NCBI GenBank assembly: GCA_013298485.1 | Contig: JAAFHS010000122.1 | Span: 1 to 7,154 of the forward strand | Direction of reading: 5' to 3' | DNA length: 7,154 nt | DNA from: Rhodobacterales bacterium | Lineage (GTDB): Bacteria; Pseudomonadota; Alphaproteobacteria; Rhodobacterales; Rhodobacteraceae | Part shown: positions 6,260-7,154 of the stretch, piece by piece | How positions within the stretch are numbered: the stretch's first letter is position 1 | Layout of the letters: every line of letters begins with the position of its first letter | Translations under genes and position numbers: made by a program | The notes under the pieces: generated by a model | What the model saw: the letters and a program-made list of their open reading frames with translations, nothing else | Databases searched by the model: none | Told to the model about the DNA's origin: nothing

Positions 6260-6274
6260 TTAACATTTTGTTAA
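6260..6274. promoter_or_regulatory. Candidate CtrA-binding box (TTAA-N7-TTAA), right
   Basis: TTAA at 6260-6263 and 6271-6274 with CATTTTG between them match the full CtrA consensus spacing. It lies 412 bp before the ribB start and upstream of the structured leader, so it could act on a promoter for that region. It is 38 bp outside the 35-bp repeat, the same distance as the left box. Confidence 0.45.
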
Positions 6275-6319
6275 GGTTGGATGCCGCTTGGCGGAAACAA
6301 GGCGACATCACCTCACGCG

Positions 6320-6404
6320 CCTTGCCTTTGAAACCGTCTGATGGGCCTTCCAAAGAAGGACCATCGGTTTCATTGCCCATAAGGCGGGACGCCGTTGGGC
6401 AAGG
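6320..6404 (+). ncRNA. Candidate structured RNA upstream of ribB, domain I
   Basis: Three helices can form a three-way junction. The closing helix is CCTTGCC (6320-6326) with GGCAAGG (6398-6404). The long arm pairs GAAACC 6330-6335 with GGTTTC 6366-6371, GATGG 6340-6344 with CCATC 6361-6365, and CCTTC 6346-6350 with GAAGG 6355-6359, with loop CAAA. The second arm pairs GCCCA 6375-6379 with TGGGC 6396-6400 and GGCG 6383-6386 with CGCC 6390-6393. The second arm can extend to TTGCCCA/TGGGCAA, which takes the same GGCAA needed by the closing helix, so the two are alternatives. No known riboswitch consensus was recognised. Direction is assumed from ribB downstream; the helices could also form in an antisense transcript. 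Confidence 0.4.
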
Positions 6405-6424
6405 GGTGTGGGGCAGCAGACCAT

Positions 6425-6530
6425 GCTTATCCAATCTGCCCGCGCCTGACTGGCGGGCGCGTTATCGCGCCTGCCGGGGGCAGGCTGGCGCGGGCAGATT
6501 TGTCACGTGCCAAATCTGCCAAGATAAGTG
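6425..6530 (+). ncRNA. Candidate structured RNA upstream of ribB, domain II
   Basis: An outer helix CTTATC (6426-6431)/GATAAG (6523-6528) encloses a perfect 14-bp stem, AATCTGCCCGCGCC (6433-6446) with GGCGCGGGCAGATT (6487-6500). Inside that is GGCGGGCGCG (6452-6461), loop TTAT, CGCGCCTGCC (6466-6475), with one G-U pair. Competing helices exist: GCCTGCC (6469-6475) with GGCAGGC (6479-6485), and GGCAGATTTG (6493-6502) with CAAATCTGCC (6511-6520) around a CACGTG-containing loop. The segment CAAATCTGCC is a near-copy of CCAATCTGCC at 6431-6440, so one central strand has two possible partners, as in attenuators. There is no U-run after any helix, so a classic intrinsic terminator is not evident. 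Confidence 0.45.
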
Positions 6531-6538
6531 CGCACCGT

Positions 6539-6566
6539 TTGATCACGGATCATCCTGCTTTATGCG
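6539..6566 (+). promoter_or_regulatory. Weak candidate promoter nearest to ribB
   Basis: TTGATC (6539-6544), a 16-bp spacer and TATGCG (6561-6566) loosely resemble sigma-70 -35/-10 elements. If used, the transcript would exclude both structured domains upstream. The match is poor at the -10 and I hold it lightly. Confidence 0.2.
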
Positions 6567-6572
6567 ATACAC

Positions 6573-6621
6573 CCCCGCGCAACGGGGAAGAGCAAGTACG
6601 GCGTTTCCACACCTTGTGTGG
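6573..6621 (+). promoter_or_regulatory. Two small hairpins in the proximal ribB leader
   Basis: CCCCG (6573-6577) pairs with CGGGG (6583-6587) around CGCAA. CCACAC (6607-6612) pairs with GTGTGG (6616-6621) around CTT. Neither is followed by a T-run, and both lie more than 60 bp before the ribB start. They add to the structure of the 5' leader but have no recognised identity. The remaining bases to 6685 show nothing further apart from a weak GGGGCGG before the ATG. Confidence 0.35.
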
Positions 6622-6685
6622 GCCCGACCTCTGGCAAATCCCGGTGCTGCGCGATATGAGGCTGCAAACATCTGGGGCGGCTGCC

Positions 6686-7154
6686 ATGACCAACGGAAAA
6701 ACCGAATATTCCGACGCGATTTCTTCGGTCGAAGAAATCATCGAGGATGCCCGCAATGGCCGCATGTTCATCCTCGTTGATCACGAGGATCGCGAGAACG
6801 AGGGCGATCTCGTGATCCCCGCGCAGATGTGCACGCCGCAAGCCATCAACTTCATGGCGACGCACGGACGCGGCCTGATTTGCCTCGCCCTGCCCGCCGC
6901 GCGGATCGAGGCACTGGGCCTGCCGCTGATGAGCCCGAAGAATTCGAGCCGCCATGAGACCGCCTTTACATTGTCGATCGAGGCGCGCGAAGGGGTGACC
7001 ACCGGGATTTCGGCGGCCGACCGGGCGCGGACAGTCTCGGTCGCCATCGACCCCACCAAGGGGGCCGCCGATATCGCCACGCCGGGGCATGTCTTCCCGC
7101 TGCGCGCGCGCGACGGGGGCGTGCTGGTGCGCGCGGGCCATACCGAGGCCGCGG
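6686..7154 (+). CDS. ribB: 3,4-dihydroxy-2-butanone 4-phosphate synthase (3' end outside window)
   Basis: It converts ribulose 5-phosphate to 3,4-dihydroxy-2-butanone 4-phosphate plus formate, supplying the four-carbon unit that lumazine synthase joins to the pyrimidine. It is cytoplasmic, dimeric and Mg-dependent. The 156 visible residues contain the acidic loop DHEDRENEGDLV (32-43, with the conserved D-R-E-N-E-G-D residues), HGRGLIC (60-66), TAFTLSIEA (92-100), GVTTGISAADRA (103-114), TPGHVFPL (132-139) and RAGHTEA (149-155). The Arg that precedes PGH in E. coli RibB is Thr here, a variant I believe is common in alphaproteobacteria. ATG 6686 agrees with family N-termini; only a weak GGGGCGG is seen as ribosome binding site. 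The gene may continue as RibB alone or as a fusion with a GTP cyclohydrolase II-like domain, which the window cannot show. A terminator-like hairpin and a 501-bp gap separate it from ribE, so it probably has its own control. Confidence 0.96.
   Translation, partial: MTNGKTEYSDAISSVEEIIEDARNGRMFILVDHEDRENEGDLVIPAQMCTPQAINFMATHGRGLICLALPAARIEALGLPLMSPKNSSRHETAFTLSIEAREGVTTGISAADRARTVSVAIDPTKGAADIATPGHVFPLRARDGGVLVRAGHTEAA

Noticed and set aside
6493..6520. Intrinsic terminator formed by GGCAGATTTG/CAAATCTGCC.
   Set aside because: The 10-bp stem is good, but it is followed by AAGATAAG rather than a T-run, and on the other strand there is no T-run either.
6275..6685. FMN (RFN) riboswitch in front of ribB.
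   Set aside because: The hallmark conserved stretches of the aptamer, such as GGGTGAAATTCCC-like and ATAGTCCGGATGG-like segments, are not found; only unassigned structure is present.
6232..6780. A 182-codon plus-strand frame across the gap before ribB.
   Set aside because: It overlaps the ribB start by 95 bases in another frame, has no ribosome binding site at its ATG, and its product (Trp/Cys/Arg-rich, no domain) looks like translated structured GC-rich DNA.
6560..7141. A 193-codon minus-strand frame opposite ribB, and long plus-strand frames opposite kpsC and kpsS.
   Set aside because: These are antisense shadows produced by high third-position GC; their products show no family features, whereas the sense genes do.

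Overview
The window looks like a chromosomal segment of a GC-rich alphaproteobacterium, most likely Rhodobacterales. I infer this from base composition, from the protein sequences (RibB, riboflavin synthase, KpsC/KpsS and a short MGHNKGP-type protein) and from TTAA-N7-TTAA boxes typical of the CtrA regulator of that class. No tRNA, rRNA, CRISPR array, transposase or recombinase gene was found.

Layout, left to right. (1) The last 53 codons of an unrecognised plus-strand gene, stop at 162-164. (2) A 163-bp gap with a G/C palindrome, a CtrA-type box, an exact DnaA-box match and an AT-rich terminator-like hairpin. (3) A minus-strand capsule operon, transcribed right to left: kpsS (4862-3573), an outer-membrane polysaccharide export lipoprotein gene (3482-2346) and kpsC (2340-328). 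KpsS and KpsC are the beta-Kdo transferases that build the lipid-linked Kdo primer of ABC-transporter-dependent capsules; the OPX lipoprotein is the outer-membrane exit. The ABC transporter and the Kdo-supply genes are not in view. (4) A 171-bp divergent gap. (5) Plus strand: ribE (5034-5633), then an unrecognised 182-aa gene two bases later (5636-6184), ended by a second copy of the terminator-like hairpin. (6) A 501-bp gap without a convincing gene, containing a palindrome, a second CtrA-type box and about 210 bp with unusually dense potential RNA structure. (7) ribB, cut off by the window end after 156 codons.

Two kinds of signal go beyond the genes. First, a 35-bp sequence (34/35 identical) occurs in inverted orientation at the two outer ends of the kps-ribE-orf block (285-319 and 6187-6221). 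It carries a 9-10 bp hairpin plus a conserved 11-bp tail, and each copy is followed outward by TTATCCA motifs and, 38 bp beyond the repeat on both sides, by a TTAA-N7-TTAA box. Second, the ribB upstream region has two domains in which perfect helices compete for the same strands. This resembles an RNA switch or structured ncRNA, although I do not see the conserved sequences of the FMN (RFN) riboswitch often found in front of rib genes. A smaller case of competing repeats lies between kpsS and the OPX gene, next to a strong ribosome binding site.
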